DNA of 64,000 nucleotides. It comes from Streptomyces sp. NRRL S-31 (GTDB lineage Bacteria; Actinomycetota; Actinomycetes; Streptomycetales; Streptomycetaceae). How positions within the stretch are numbered: position 1 is the first letter of the stretch; every line of letters starts with the position of its first letter. The position numbers were made by a program, and so were the translations under genes. Where the stretch lies: contig NZ_JOCB01000019.1 of the NCBI RefSeq assembly GCF_000718775.1, positions 1 to 64,000 of the forward strand, in the 5' to 3' direction. The notes beneath the pieces were generated by a model that ran no database searches, was not told the origin of the DNA, and saw only the letters and a list, made by a program, of their open reading frames with translations. Shown piece by piece: positions 16,733 through 25,160 of the stretch.

Positions 16733-18043
16733 ATGACTGACGATCTTGACGGCGTACTGGCGGATCCCGCGCGGCTGCCGACCGCCGATCGTGCGGCGCT
16801 GCGCGACCATCTCTCCCACGGCGACCGGGCCCGTGGTGTCGGGGGTGAGGTCTTCCTGCAAGCCGAGGCGATCTTCGGGGGCGCGGAGGTGACGCCCGCG
16901 GAGTTCGCATCCTGGCTGCACTTCGCGGCGAAGGCCACCGGTCACGACGCGTACGCCGACCGGATCGCGGCGGCCGGTCCCGGCATGCCGTGGCGGACGG
17001 TGTGGGCGTGGTGGCGGCCGGCCCACTGGTTCCCGGTCCACCCGAGTCTGAACGGCGACTACTTCCGGGTGCGCCGGTGTATGGCCGGGGACCGGGAACT
17101 CGTCGAGGTGACCGACCAGCGTGGCCCTCTCTGGCTCGACGCGGCGACCGGCCAGCGGGCGGAGGGCGTGGACGAAGCGGCACTGGCCGACGCGCCGATC
17201 GCGACCGGGGTCGCCGAGGCACCCGCGCTGTACGACCTGGACCTGTTCCTGCCGGAGGAGTGGGAGGGCGCCGTGGCCTTCGCGACGGACGGCGGCCGAA
17301 CCCGGCATCTTGTCGAGAGTGTGCACGGCATAGCGGTCGTGGAAACGGACGCCGACGCGCTGCGGGACTGGCCGCGTGGTGCGGGCCTCGATCCCACGTC
17401 GGCGGAGGAACCACCGCCAGGACCGGCCCCCGCCGTGCGACGGCCGACGGGTCCGCTGACCGCGGCCCGGGTCGACGACGCCTTCGGCGGTGCACGGCAC
17501 GTCGTGCGCATCGCCGAGAGCGACCTGCCCGAGGGGTTCACCCACGCGGGCAGCAGGCGGTACCTGCGGGACGTCGGTCTGCCCGCCTGGTGGGTGTGCC
17601 ACAGCGCCCAGTACGAGACCCACCCGCTTGACGCCGTGCGCCCACCGGCACAGGACGCCCTGCCGGACGAGTGCCTGCCCGACGGGGTGGCCGCCACCGA
17701 CCTGATCGCCTTCGGCGCCACCGAGTACGGCGAGCTGTACCTCCACCGTCACGACGGCACGGTGCACATCCGGAGCCGCCTGACCCGCGGTGCCGACGAG
17801 GTACTGGTGCCGCTCGCCCCGGCCCTCGACGTCTTCACCCGTGCCCTGGAGGCCGTCGACCGCTACCGCAACGCCTGCTGGCACCCGTACCCGGTCGAAG
17901 GCGGCCAGGAAGACGTGACGGAGCTGTTCCTGACGGAGCTGGCGGAACTCGCCCCGGACCTGTCCGACCCGGACACTGCGACAGGCAGGGTGTGGAGCTG
18001 GCTTTACGCCGGCATCACAGAGCTGGGCGTGGACGGCTACTGA
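16733..18043 (+). CDS. SUKH-4-like immunity protein
   Basis: Soluble protein of 436 residues. The C-terminal half carries the SUKH-4 pattern seen in polymorphic-toxin immunity and nucleic-acid-deaminase immunity proteins: SRRYLRDVGLPAWW, a hydrophobic middle (DLIAFGATEYGELYLHRHDG) and an acidic end (PDLSDPDTATGRVWSWLYAG). The N-terminal half (LHFAAKATGHDAYADRIAAA, then WAWWRPAHWFPVHPSLNGDY) is characteristic of long Streptomyces forms. The ATG at 16733 is the best start, although its ribosome site is weak. No cognate toxin with a delivery domain is visible; the nearest nuclease is the divergent secreted one. Confidence 0.75.
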   Translation: MTDDLDGVLADPARLPTADRAALRDHLSHGDRARGVGGEVFLQAEAIFGGAEVTPAEFASWLHFAAKATGHDAYADRIAAAGPGMPWRTVWAWWRPAHWFPVHPSLNGDYFRVRRCMAGDRELVEVTDQRGPLWLDAATGQRAEGVDEAALADAPIATGVAEAPALYDLDLFLPEEWEGAVAFATDGGRTRHLVESVHGIAVVETDADALRDWPRGAGLDPTSAEEPPPGPAPAVRRPTGPLTAARVDDAFGGARHVVRIAESDLPEGFTHAGSRRYLRDVGLPAWWVCHSAQYETHPLDAVRPPAQDALPDECLPDGVAATDLIAFGATEYGELYLHRHDGTVHIRSRLTRGADEVLVPLAPALDVFTRALEAVDRYRNACWHPYPVEGGQEDVTELFLTELAELAPDLSDPDTATGRVWSWLYAGITELGVDGY

Positions 18044-18846
18044 GCCGGTACGGCCGCACAACCGGGTGGCGCCGGCTGCCTCCTCCGCTCGTAAACCACC
18101 GCGGAAACGATCAAAGGTCCGTTCGAGGAGAGGCAGCTGGCGCGGCCGGTGAAGATGTGTACGCCGTACAGGCCGGCGCTGCTTCCCGTCGGGACATCGG
18201 CCTCGAAGTCCGGCAGGGTGACGATGTCCCTCTCCCCTCGTGTTTCCCGGTGGTCAGGGATCGCCGCGACCGCCCCGGCCCTGCGTCGTGCGCGCGGGGC
18301 CGGGGCGGGCCCCCGGCTGGTGGACGCCGCTCGGTGGAATGGACGCCGGCCGACTCGCGGCCGGTGGACTCCGCTCCCGGGCGCCGCGCGCTCGGAGCCG
18401 GCCCCGCCAGGCCGTGACAGACGCGGGCAGCAGCAGACCCCTCGACGGGCATGCCGGCGGGCGGGCAGACGCCCCGGCCCGCTTGCCACGCCCCTTGGCA
18501 CAGGCTTGGCGAGGTCCTTGGCGACCGGTCGGCCCCGTACAAGTCGTGGGCGGGCCAGGGGCCGTCAGGCTCTCGCCGTGACTCCGCGCGGTGTGCCGGG
18601 GCTGGTTGGGAGAGCGTCGTGGCTGGTCCGTCGGTTCAGGCGATTACCTCCGGCCGCTGTCTGGTGGCGGGGGTCAGCGGCGGGATGGATCGCGTGACGG
18701 ACCTGGTGTTCCGCCGTGCTCACCGCGCGGGCGGGCAGCGCTCAGATCATGCAGTTGCGCGCGACCGCCCTCAAGCACCGCCGGGCCGGCCACAGGGCTG
18801 TGAAGGCCGGGGCCGAGGACTCGTAGAAGGCCCGGCGGTAGCCCGA
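18044..18846. other. Gene-poor stretch with repeat copy and possible decayed gene
   Basis: I see no intact gene in these 800 bases. On the minus strand around 18090-18240 a short protein-like run (IVTLPDFEADVPTGSSAGLY, then GVHIFTGRASCLSSNGPLI) may be a decayed small gene, but both ends are unclear. The second copy of the 42-bp repeat lies at 18336-18377. Confidence 0.35.
18336..18377. repeat. 42-bp dispersed repeat with internal hairpin, copy 2
   Basis: Matches 197-238 with one substitution, including the CCGGCCG-ACTCG-CGGCCGG stem-loop. The preceding bases (GGTGGACGCCGCTC at about 18320) repeat part of the unit again, so this copy has a partial extra unit beside it. Confidence 0.7.
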
Positions 18847-19857
18847 CTACCGGGAGCCCGCCACAGGCTGCCGCTTGTAGAAGGACTCCTCCAGGTAGGC
18901 GGCCTCGTGCGGCTGGTAGGGCTCCTCCAGGTAGGCGGCCTCGTCTCCGTCGAGTTCGACGTCCACCCCGGCGACCGCGTCGGCCAGCTGGGCCGGCTTG
19001 GTGACCCCGACGATGGGCGAGGTCACCACCGGGTTGCGCATGACCCAGGCCAGGGCGACCTGGGCCGGGGACAGACCCCGCTTGCCCGCGATCTCGTGGA
19101 CGCGCTCGGCCACTGCCTGGTCCCCGTCGCGGTAGAGGATCTTGCCGCCCGGGTCTGTTGCGGCACGCGCCGTGGCGGTGTCCCGGACCCGCGTCAGCCT
19201 GCCCCGCGCCAGCGGGCTCCACGGGATCACGCCGATGCCCTGGTCGGCGCAGAGCGGGAGCATCTCCCGCTCCGCTTCCCGGTGGATGAGGTTGTAGTGG
19301 TCCTGCATCGACACGAACCGCGTCCAGCCGTTCAGGTCAGCCAGGTACAGGGCCTTGGCGAACTGCCAGGCGTACATGGAAGAGGCGCCGATGTAGCGGA
19401 CCTTCCCGGACCTGACCGCGTCGTGCAGCGCCTCAAGGGTTTCCTCGATCGGAGTGCCGTAGTCCCAGCGGTGGATCTGGTACAGGTCGATGTAGTCGGT
19501 ACCCAGTCGCCTCAGGGAGGCGTCGAGTTCGGCGAAGATCGCCTTGCGAGACAGCCCGGCGCCGTTCGGGCCGGGGCGCATGCGCATCCAGACCTTGGTG
19601 GAGAGAACGACCTCCTCGCGCCGGGCGAAGTCCTTGACCGCCTGACCGACGATCTCCTCGCTGCTTCCGGCGCTGTACCCATTGGCCGTGTCGAGGAAGT
19701 TGACGCCGGCCTCAAGGGCCTGCTTGATGACCTCCCGGCCGGCGTCCGCGCCCAGCGACCAGGGCTCACCGCCCCGGTTCGGCTCGCCGAAGCTCATGCA
19801 ACCGAGGGTGATGGCGGAGACTTCCAGTCCGGTCGTTCCGAGTTTGATGTATCGCAT
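18847..19857 (-). CDS. Aldo/keto reductase
   Basis: NADPH-dependent aldo/keto reductase of 336 residues in the YajO/Tas-like branch. It starts MRYIKLGTTGLEVSAITLGC and shows the catalytic Asp/Tyr region (GVNFLDTANGYSAGSSEEIV), the Lys (VVLSTKVWM) and the His (LYQIHRWDYGTPIEETLEAL). The cofactor loop (VIPWSPLARGRLT) and the C-terminal helix region (LSPAQVALAWVMRNPVVTSP) are also clear. The C-terminus is odd: AAYLEEPYQPHE is followed by AAYLEESFYKRQPV, an in-frame duplication of 12 codons matching a 36-bp DNA repeat. An operator-like inverted repeat lies 17 bp upstream of the ATG. Confidence 0.93.
   Translation of the reverse strand: MRYIKLGTTGLEVSAITLGCMSFGEPNRGGEPWSLGADAGREVIKQALEAGVNFLDTANGYSAGSSEEIVGQAVKDFARREEVVLSTKVWMRMRPGPNGAGLSRKAIFAELDASLRRLGTDYIDLYQIHRWDYGTPIEETLEALHDAVRSGKVRYIGASSMYAWQFAKALYLADLNGWTRFVSMQDHYNLIHREAEREMLPLCADQGIGVIPWSPLARGRLTRVRDTATARAATDPGGKILYRDGDQAVAERVHEIAGKRGLSPAQVALAWVMRNPVVTSPIVGVTKPAQLADAVAGVDVELDGDEAAYLEEPYQPHEAAYLEESFYKRQPVAGSR
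18886..18944. repeat. 36-bp-period tandem duplication inside the aldo/keto reductase
   Basis: CTCCTCCAGGTAGGCGGCCT, followed by CGT, occurs exactly at 18886-18908 and 18922-18944. The 36-bp spacing keeps the frame and adds a second AAYLEE motif to the protein's C-terminus. Confidence 0.8.
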
Positions 19858-19873
19858 ACTTCGGAACCTAGGA

Positions 19874-19891
19874 GTTGGATTGCGCTCCAAC
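19874..19891. promoter_or_regulatory. Operator-like inverted repeat
   Basis: GTTGGA-TTGCGC-TCCAAC lies immediately upstream of the aldo/keto reductase start. The 6-bp arms and overlap with the expected promoter resemble a MerR or TetR operator. No regulator gene is adjacent. Confidence 0.5.
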
Positions 19892-20106
19892 GCAAATGCG
19901 GCGCCTCCCTCTTCCCGCCGGCGGCCGCAGTCGCCGGCGTCCCGGTGATTCCCCGAAACAGTACTTCAAACCTCAGAAGAGGATTCAGGTGATGCCGGGT
20001 ATTCAACCGGCGGCCAGGTCCGGGGCGAGCCGGACGAGGATCGCAAACGGCCGTGACACGGCGAGCGCATCGCGGGAGGCAACGCCCTCAAGGACGTTGC
20101 TTCCCG

Positions 20107-20277
20107 GCACGACCGGACCACCGCGGATGGGTCATCGAGCGCCGCACGGTGCACCGGCTCACCGGATCCCGGCGATCCCGCCCCCGCCAGGAGCGCGACC
20201 CCCCCAGCTACCTGGCCTCGTCCGGACTCGCCACAACCAGCTGCTGCTACGAGCGCCTCTTCCACCTCACCACGTGA
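20107..20277 (+). mobile_element. Transposase C-terminal remnant
   Basis: The frame reads DHRGWVIERRTVHRLTGSRR, then PRQERDPPSYLASSGLATTS, and ends YERLFHLTT with a stop at 20277. This is the end of an IS5-type DDE transposase (RWVVERTxAWLxxxRRLRxRYER...). Only about 55 residues survive. It marks the border of the downstream biosynthetic cluster and suggests the cluster edge was reached by insertion or transfer. Confidence 0.6.
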
Positions 20278-20286
20278 GACACGGTC

Positions 20287-21387
20287 TCAGCGCACCATGC
20301 GAGGCGCCGGACGCACGAGGACCTTGCCCTGCGGAGGGGTGACGGAGCCCGACAGGATCGCGAGCAAGCCGGGCAGGTCGACCTCCGCGCGGACGGCGGC
20401 CTCGGCGGCCAGCGGCGCGGCGCGGTCCGCGAGGGCGGCGACCGCGGCCCCGAAGTCCGCCTCGGTGGTGCCGTAGCTGCCCGCCAGCCGGACCGGCCGG
20501 CCCTCAAGGGAACACGTCATCACCGATTCCGAGCGGCGCACCGCGTCCAGGTCGCAGTCCAGACCGGGGTGGCGGTCCCCGGGAGCCGTACCACCGTAGA
20601 GGACCAGCAGGCCGTCCGGTGCGAGCACGCGCAGGGCCACCTCCAGCACAGCGGGCAGGAGGAAGCTCGTCGCCGCGACGACGATGTCGGCGCTGCGGTC
20701 GGGAAGCAGGTCGAAGGGGAGGACGGGGGCGTCGAGCACGCCGGTTCGCCGCACCTCCGCCACGCGTTCACGCCCCCTGTTGCCGAGCGCCACCACGGCG
20801 CCGGCGCGGTGGGCGAGCGAGGCGATGAGCAGCCCGGCGGTGCCCGCGCCCAGCACGGTTACCCGGGCACCCGCAAGGCCGCCGGCGCGGCGGTCGGTCA
20901 CACTCAGGCAGTGGGCCGCGCAGGCCAGTGGTTCCGCGAAGACCAGGCGCTCTGCCGACAGGCCGTCCGGGACCGCGTGGAACGCCCGCCGCAGCAGCTC
21001 CGGCCGCCCCGCGGCCCACATGCGCTCGGCGAACCCGGTGCCGCGTTCCACCGGCACGTTCGGATCGAGCACCACCCTGGTGCCCTCCGCGAGACCGGGG
21101 ACGGTGGACGTGTCGATCCTGGCGACGATCTCGTGTCCGAACTGGCTCGGTCCGTGGCGGACGCCCGCGACCTCCTTCAGGTCCGAGCGGCACAGCCCGG
21201 CCAGTTCGATGTCCACCAGGACGGAAGACTCCCCGACGGGGCGGGACGGAGCCGAGGCGAGCAGACGTGGCCCGCTCTCCTCCAGGGTCAGCCGCATGCC
21301 GCTGTCCCCGGAGCGGTGCGCCGCACGCGGTGCCGAAGCGGCTGCCGGAAGTCGGCCCGTGGCATGCGGACGTTCACTCGACCGCAT
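20287..21387 (-). CDS. MDR-family alcohol dehydrogenase of pseudosugar cluster
   Basis: Medium-chain dehydrogenase, 366 residues. The catalytic-zinc region is visible (ELAGLCRSDLKEVAGVRHG, then FGHEIVARI), as is a Rossmann motif VTVLGAGTAGLLIASLAHRA. The four-Cys structural-zinc loop of classical alcohol dehydrogenases is absent at VVLDPNVPVERGTGFAERMW. The start at 21387 overlaps the aminotransferase stop by 14 bp; a later ATG at 21297 is an alternative. It is the last gene of the minus-strand operon. Similar enzymes oxidise or reduce cyclitol or aminocyclitol ring carbons (for example the 2-deoxy-scyllo-inosamine dehydrogenase type), so a C7-cyclitol substrate is likely (inference). Confidence 0.85.
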   Translation of the reverse strand: MRSSERPHATGRLPAAASAPRAAHRSGDSGMRLTLEESGPRLLASAPSRPVGESSVLVDIELAGLCRSDLKEVAGVRHGPSQFGHEIVARIDTSTVPGLAEGTRVVLDPNVPVERGTGFAERMWAAGRPELLRRAFHAVPDGLSAERLVFAEPLACAAHCLSVTDRRAGGLAGARVTVLGAGTAGLLIASLAHRAGAVVALGNRGRERVAEVRRTGVLDAPVLPFDLLPDRSADIVVAATSFLLPAVLEVALRVLAPDGLLVLYGGTAPGDRHPGLDCDLDAVRRSESVMTCSLEGRPVRLAGSYGTTEADFGAAVAALADRAAPLAAEAAVRAEVDLPGLLAILSGSVTPPQGKVLVRPAPRMVR

Positions 21388-22681
21388 CCAGTGCCTCGGC
21401 GAAGCGGTCGGCGATCAGGTGGGCCTCGGCGGGCGTGAGGACCAGGGGCGGGCGCAGCTCGATGGTGCTGCCCGCCCCGTGCTCCGAGACACGGGTGAGC
21501 ACACCGCGGTCCTGTAGCGCCCGCTGGTAGGCGCCCGCTCGTCCGACTGCCGCACCGCCGTCCGGCTCCACGAGTTCCACACCGAGCATGAGTCCCACTC
21601 CTCGTACGTCGCCGATGACGGGGTGGTCCGTCTGGAGGTCGCGCAGTCTGCCGAGCAGGGTGTCACCGCTGGCCCTGACGTTCTCCAGAAAGCCGGGGCG
21701 CTGGACGATCTCCAGGGTGGCCAGGGCCGCGGCGGCCGCCAGGGTGTGGCTGCCGTAGGTGAAGCCGTGCAGGCCGCGGTCCCAGTCGGCCATGCGTTCC
21801 TCGGTGAGGATGGCGGCCATCGGCAGTCCGCTGCCGGTGAGCCCCTTGGCGAGGGTCATCATGTGGGGCTGGACGCCGAAGTGATCGGCCGCGAACATCC
21901 GTCCCGTGCGGCCGAGCCCGGTCTGGATCTCGTCGAAGACGAGCACGATCTCGTGCTCGTCGCAGAAGCGGCGCAACTCCGGCAGGTAGCCCGCGGGCGG
22001 AACGATGTTCCCGCCGGCGCCGCTGATCGGCTCGATCACCACACAGGCGACGCTGCCGGAGCTCGCGTACCTGATGAAGTCCTCGATCCGCTCGACGCAG
22101 AGCATGCCGCAGGTGTCCGGTGTCTGCCGGTAGAAGCAGCGGAAGCAGTAGGGACCGGGCACGTGCAGGCCGCCGGGGTAGCGGTAGGGGAAGGGGGCGC
22201 GCATCTTCGTCGTGCCGTTGAGGCTCGCCGTGGCGATGCTCTGCCCGAGGTGGGCGCGGAAGGGCACGATGACGTCGCGGCGCCCGGTGTGGAGCTGGGC
22301 CATCTTGATCGCGCCCTCGTTGGCGGTGGAGCCGCTGGAACTGCGCAGGTTCACCCGGGTGAGGTTGGGCGGGCTGATGGCGGCGAGTTCCTGCATGACC
22401 CGGTTGGTGGGCTCGGTCTGGAAGGAGGAACTGGCGAAGACGAGCCGCTCGGTCTGCTCCCGGACGGCTGCCATCACCTCGGGGTGATTGTGGCCCAGCA
22501 GCAGGTTGAAGGTGCCGGAGACGCAGTCGAGGTATTCGCGTCCCTCGCTGTCCCAGGCGCGTATGCCCTCCCCCGCGACGAGCGTCACCTCGCCGAGCTG
22601 GAACTGTGCCGCCTCCTGCGGGGCGGGGAGCCGCCGGGAGGCCGCGGCGGACACCGTCCCGGACAGGTCAGTGGTGGTCAT
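21374..22681 (-). CDS. Class III PLP aminotransferase (cyclitol aminotransferase candidate)
   Basis: Fold-type I aminotransferase of 435 residues. Landmarks are the substrate entrance YLDCVSGTFNLLLGHNHPEV, the PLP phosphate loop LRSSSGSTANEGAIKMAQLH, the cofactor Asp in IVLVFDEIQTGLGRTGRMFA and the Schiff-base Lys in MMTLAKGLTGSGLPMAAI. A four-Cys insertion (YCFRCFYRQTPDTCGMLC) resembles one seen in some other class III enzymes. ATG at 22681 with GGAG upstream; both ends overlap neighbours by 14 bp. In validamycin-type pathways the aminotransferase makes the amine that becomes the bridging nitrogen, and its place next to the pseudoglycosyltransferase fits that. Confidence 0.93.
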   Translation of the reverse strand: MTTTDLSGTVSAAASRRLPAPQEAAQFQLGEVTLVAGEGIRAWDSEGREYLDCVSGTFNLLLGHNHPEVMAAVREQTERLVFASSSFQTEPTNRVMQELAAISPPNLTRVNLRSSSGSTANEGAIKMAQLHTGRRDVIVPFRAHLGQSIATASLNGTTKMRAPFPYRYPGGLHVPGPYCFRCFYRQTPDTCGMLCVERIEDFIRYASSGSVACVVIEPISGAGGNIVPPAGYLPELRRFCDEHEIVLVFDEIQTGLGRTGRMFAADHFGVQPHMMTLAKGLTGSGLPMAAILTEERMADWDRGLHGFTYGSHTLAAAAALATLEIVQRPGFLENVRASGDTLLGRLRDLQTDHPVIGDVRGVGLMLGVELVEPDGGAAVGRAGAYQRALQDRGVLTRVSEHGAGSTIELRPPLVLTPAEAHLIADRFAEALDAVE

Positions 22682-24116
22682 GGCGTGCTCCGTGGTCGGC
22701 GACGAGGCCGTCGAGCTGGGCTCGCACCCACGACTCCAGGGTGTAGGGGGCGGCGGCTCGCCTGCGGTCGGCCGCGGACCGCGCCCGTTCGGCCGGGTCC
22801 TGGCCGAGGGCCGCGGTGATCGCGTCGGCCTGGGCGGACAGGTCGAAGGGGTTCACCGTGCGGCAGTAATCGCCCAGGACCTCGGCGGCACCGCACATCT
22901 CGGAGAGGATGACGTCGGCGTCCCGCTCGTTGACCAGGGGGGCCTCGAACGTGCTGAGGTTCTGGCCGTCGACGGTGGAGTTGAACATCAGCAGGTCCGC
23001 GCGGCGGAAGCAGGCGATGGTGTGGTTCACGTCGTTGTCGGTGTGCATGCGTACGGTGTCCGGGCCGAGTTCGTCGTTGGCCTCGGTGACGGCGGTCTCG
23101 ACGCGGCGCACGTACTCCGCGTTCGCCGGCACGTACAACCGGTTGGGGTTCATCCGGACGAGCATCCGTACCCCGGTGAGGTCGCTCGACCGCGCGGCGA
23201 GGACGAAGGCCCTGACCGCGCGCTCGGCGTTCTTGATGGGGTCGGTCCGGCCGCTGTGCACGATCAACCGGTGGCCTTCCGCCCATTCCGCGACGCCTTC
23301 GGGGAGTTCCGGCTGCCGGCCCTCCAGGGTGAGCGGGCTGTAGCCGAGCGGCATGGTTCGGAGCCGGGTGCGGTGGCCGTCCAGCTCGACGGTCATCGCC
23401 TCGCGATCGACGACGGCGCCGGGTATCAGGTCCGCCACGCAGTCGAGGAAGTTCCGGCACCAGCGGTCGGCGAAGAAGCCGATGGTGGTGGCCGGGAGCA
23501 TGGCGCGGACGATGCCGGTGCGCGCCTCCTCGGGCAGCACCCGCCAGTAGTCCGGGGAGGGCCACGGGATGTGGACGAAGAGCAGGATGGGCGCGTCCGG
23601 CCGGTGTTCGCGCAGCAGCGCGGGCACCTTGACCAGTTGGTAGTCGTGCACGAGGAACACCGGGTCGGCGGAGGCCGCCGAACTCTTGAGTATCTCGTCG
23701 GCGAAGTCACGGGTGAAGTGGTCGAAATCCGCCCAGGCTTCACGTGTGCCGTGGTCGAACGAGGGCTGATTCCAGCGGTCCCACCCGTAGTTGTTCGCCG
23801 CCCACAGCAGATCCGCGGTGACATGGTTCTGTACGTTGCGGAACACCCGCTCGTCGTGCTGGATGAGCCGGACCCGGATTTCGCGGCCGGAGTGCAGCCG
23901 CATGGTGACGCCGCGGGGGTTGGCCTGTGCCGCACGCCGGTCGTCGGCGGAGTCGGCACTGGCGATCCAGGAGACGTTGAGCACGCCCGCCTGTTCGGCC
24001 ACCACGTTGCCGGTGCCACCGGGGGCGAGCCAGGCCCTCGGCTCCCCGGTGGCGGGGTCGGTGTCGTAGGAGAGGGCCGCGCGCTTGCTGGCGAGGAAGA
24101 CGTCGCTTGCGGTCAT
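22668..24116 (-). CDS. GT20-like pseudoglycosyltransferase (VldE/ValL type)
   Basis: Trehalose-6-phosphate-synthase fold protein, 482 residues. It keeps the GT20 landmarks HDYQL (Asp158), HIPWP (His182) and the DGQNL/E loop near residue 384. The OtsA donor motif RLDYxKG is replaced by SGRTDPIKNAERAVRAFVLA (Arg290, Lys295), the form I associate with VldE/ValL, validoxylamine A 7'-phosphate synthase. Those enzymes join a nucleotide-activated valienol to an aminocyclitol phosphate, forming a C-N bond without a sugar oxocarbenium. Length and residue positions agree with VldE as I remember it. ATG at 24116 has GAAAGG upstream. This gene defines the cluster chemistry. Confidence 0.88.
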   Translation of the reverse strand: MTASDVFLASKRAALSYDTDPATGEPRAWLAPGGTGNVVAEQAGVLNVSWIASADSADDRRAAQANPRGVTMRLHSGREIRVRLIQHDERVFRNVQNHVTADLLWAANNYGWDRWNQPSFDHGTREAWADFDHFTRDFADEILKSSAASADPVFLVHDYQLVKVPALLREHRPDAPILLFVHIPWPSPDYWRVLPEEARTGIVRAMLPATTIGFFADRWCRNFLDCVADLIPGAVVDREAMTVELDGHRTRLRTMPLGYSPLTLEGRQPELPEGVAEWAEGHRLIVHSGRTDPIKNAERAVRAFVLAARSSDLTGVRMLVRMNPNRLYVPANAEYVRRVETAVTEANDELGPDTVRMHTDNDVNHTIACFRRADLLMFNSTVDGQNLSTFEAPLVNERDADVILSEMCGAAEVLGDYCRTVNPFDLSAQADAITAALGQDPAERARSAADRRRAAAPYTLESWVRAQLDGLVADHGARHDHH

Positions 24117-24136
24117 GGGCTCTGCCTTTCGGGCCG

Positions 24137-25078
24137 TCAGGCCGATATCAGCGCATCGGTGGAGTCGAGGACGTCGGCGGGCGGGTGAGGGAGGAGTTCG
24201 GGCAGCCGGTTCGCGAGTTCGCTGTGCAGGCACGCGTTGCGGGGCCGGCAGGCGTAGCCGGTGTCGACGCGGGGCGCGGGTCTCACCAGGGCGGGGTCGG
24301 CGCCCAGCGCCTGAGCGATGTGCCGGGCCCAGTCCGCCCGGCCGATACGGCGGGGCCCGCCGAGGTGCAGGAGCCCCGTACGTCCCGCGCCCAGCAGTGA
24401 CACCGTCCAGCGCGCGACATCGTCCACCAGTACGGGGGTGTTCCAGTGGTCGTCGGGCACGAGCAGCGGCTCGCCGCGGCGCAGCGCGTCGATGCTGCTG
24501 GTGAGGAAGTTGGGGCGGGCTCCGGTGTCACCCGAGCCGTAGACGAGGCTGACCCGCAGGACCAGGGCGGCCGGGGTCGCCAGCAGTTCCTGCTCGGCGG
24601 CGAGCTTGGCGCGGCCGTAGGCGTTGGCCGGCCGCGGAACGTCGGACTCCCCGTGGCTCTCGGCGTGTCCGGTGAAGACGTTGTCGGTGGAGATCAGCAG
24701 AACCGGCCGTCCGTCCAGCGCCGCCGCGATGTTGCGCGCCCCGCCGCGGTGGGCGGTCAGCGCCTCCTCGTGATGTGCCTCGCACCAGGTGATGTCGGAG
24801 GGACCGTGGACGACCACGACGGCGTCGGGAGCGACGCGTCCGACCAGCGCCGCCACGTCCCGGGGCGACTCGACGTCGACCTGGTGCCAGCCTGCGCGGC
24901 GGCTTTCGGCGGTCAGCGGCGGCCGACGGGAGCTGACGGCCACCTGGCCCCCCAGGGCGTGCAGCCGCGCGGCGATGTGTCCGGCGAGGTAACCCGCTCC
25001 GAAGACCAGTACCTTTTCCGGGACGACGGGGACCTCCTGCGGGCGGTGCGGGCCGGGGGGTGAGGCCGCTCCGAGCAT
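24137..25078 (-). CDS. Extended SDR / RmlD-like reductase
   Basis: NAD(P)-dependent nucleotide-sugar-type reductase, 313 residues. The Rossmann motif VLVFGAGYLAGHIAARLHAL, the DNVFTG segment (VLLISTDNVFTGHAESHGES) and the catalytic YxxxK (NAYGRAKLAAEQELL) place it with dTDP-4-dehydrorhamnose reductase-like SDRs. The start at 25078 is fixed by GAGAGGAA before the ATG. It lies 20 bp upstream of the pseudoglycosyltransferase. A likely job is reduction of a keto-cyclitol or nucleotide-activated intermediate (inference). Confidence 0.88.
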   Translation of the reverse strand: MLGAASPPGPHRPQEVPVVPEKVLVFGAGYLAGHIAARLHALGGQVAVSSRRPPLTAESRRAGWHQVDVESPRDVAALVGRVAPDAVVVVHGPSDITWCEAHHEEALTAHRGGARNIAAALDGRPVLLISTDNVFTGHAESHGESDVPRPANAYGRAKLAAEQELLATPAALVLRVSLVYGSGDTGARPNFLTSSIDALRRGEPLLVPDDHWNTPVLVDDVARWTVSLLGAGRTGLLHLGGPRRIGRADWARHIAQALGADPALVRPAPRVDTGYACRPRNACLHSELANRLPELLPHPPADVLDSTDALISA

Positions 25079-25160
25079 GTTCTTCCTCTCATGTGAGTGA
25101 CCCGGGGCCGAGAGCCCCGACGGCCCGCCCGCGTAGGGCGCCCGGCCGTCGGGCTGTCCG

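Noticed and set aside
22488..24188. Plus-strand open frame of 566 codons opposite the pseudoglycosyltransferase
   Set aside because: Antisense shadow; the minus strand carries a full-length, motif-complete GT20 protein.
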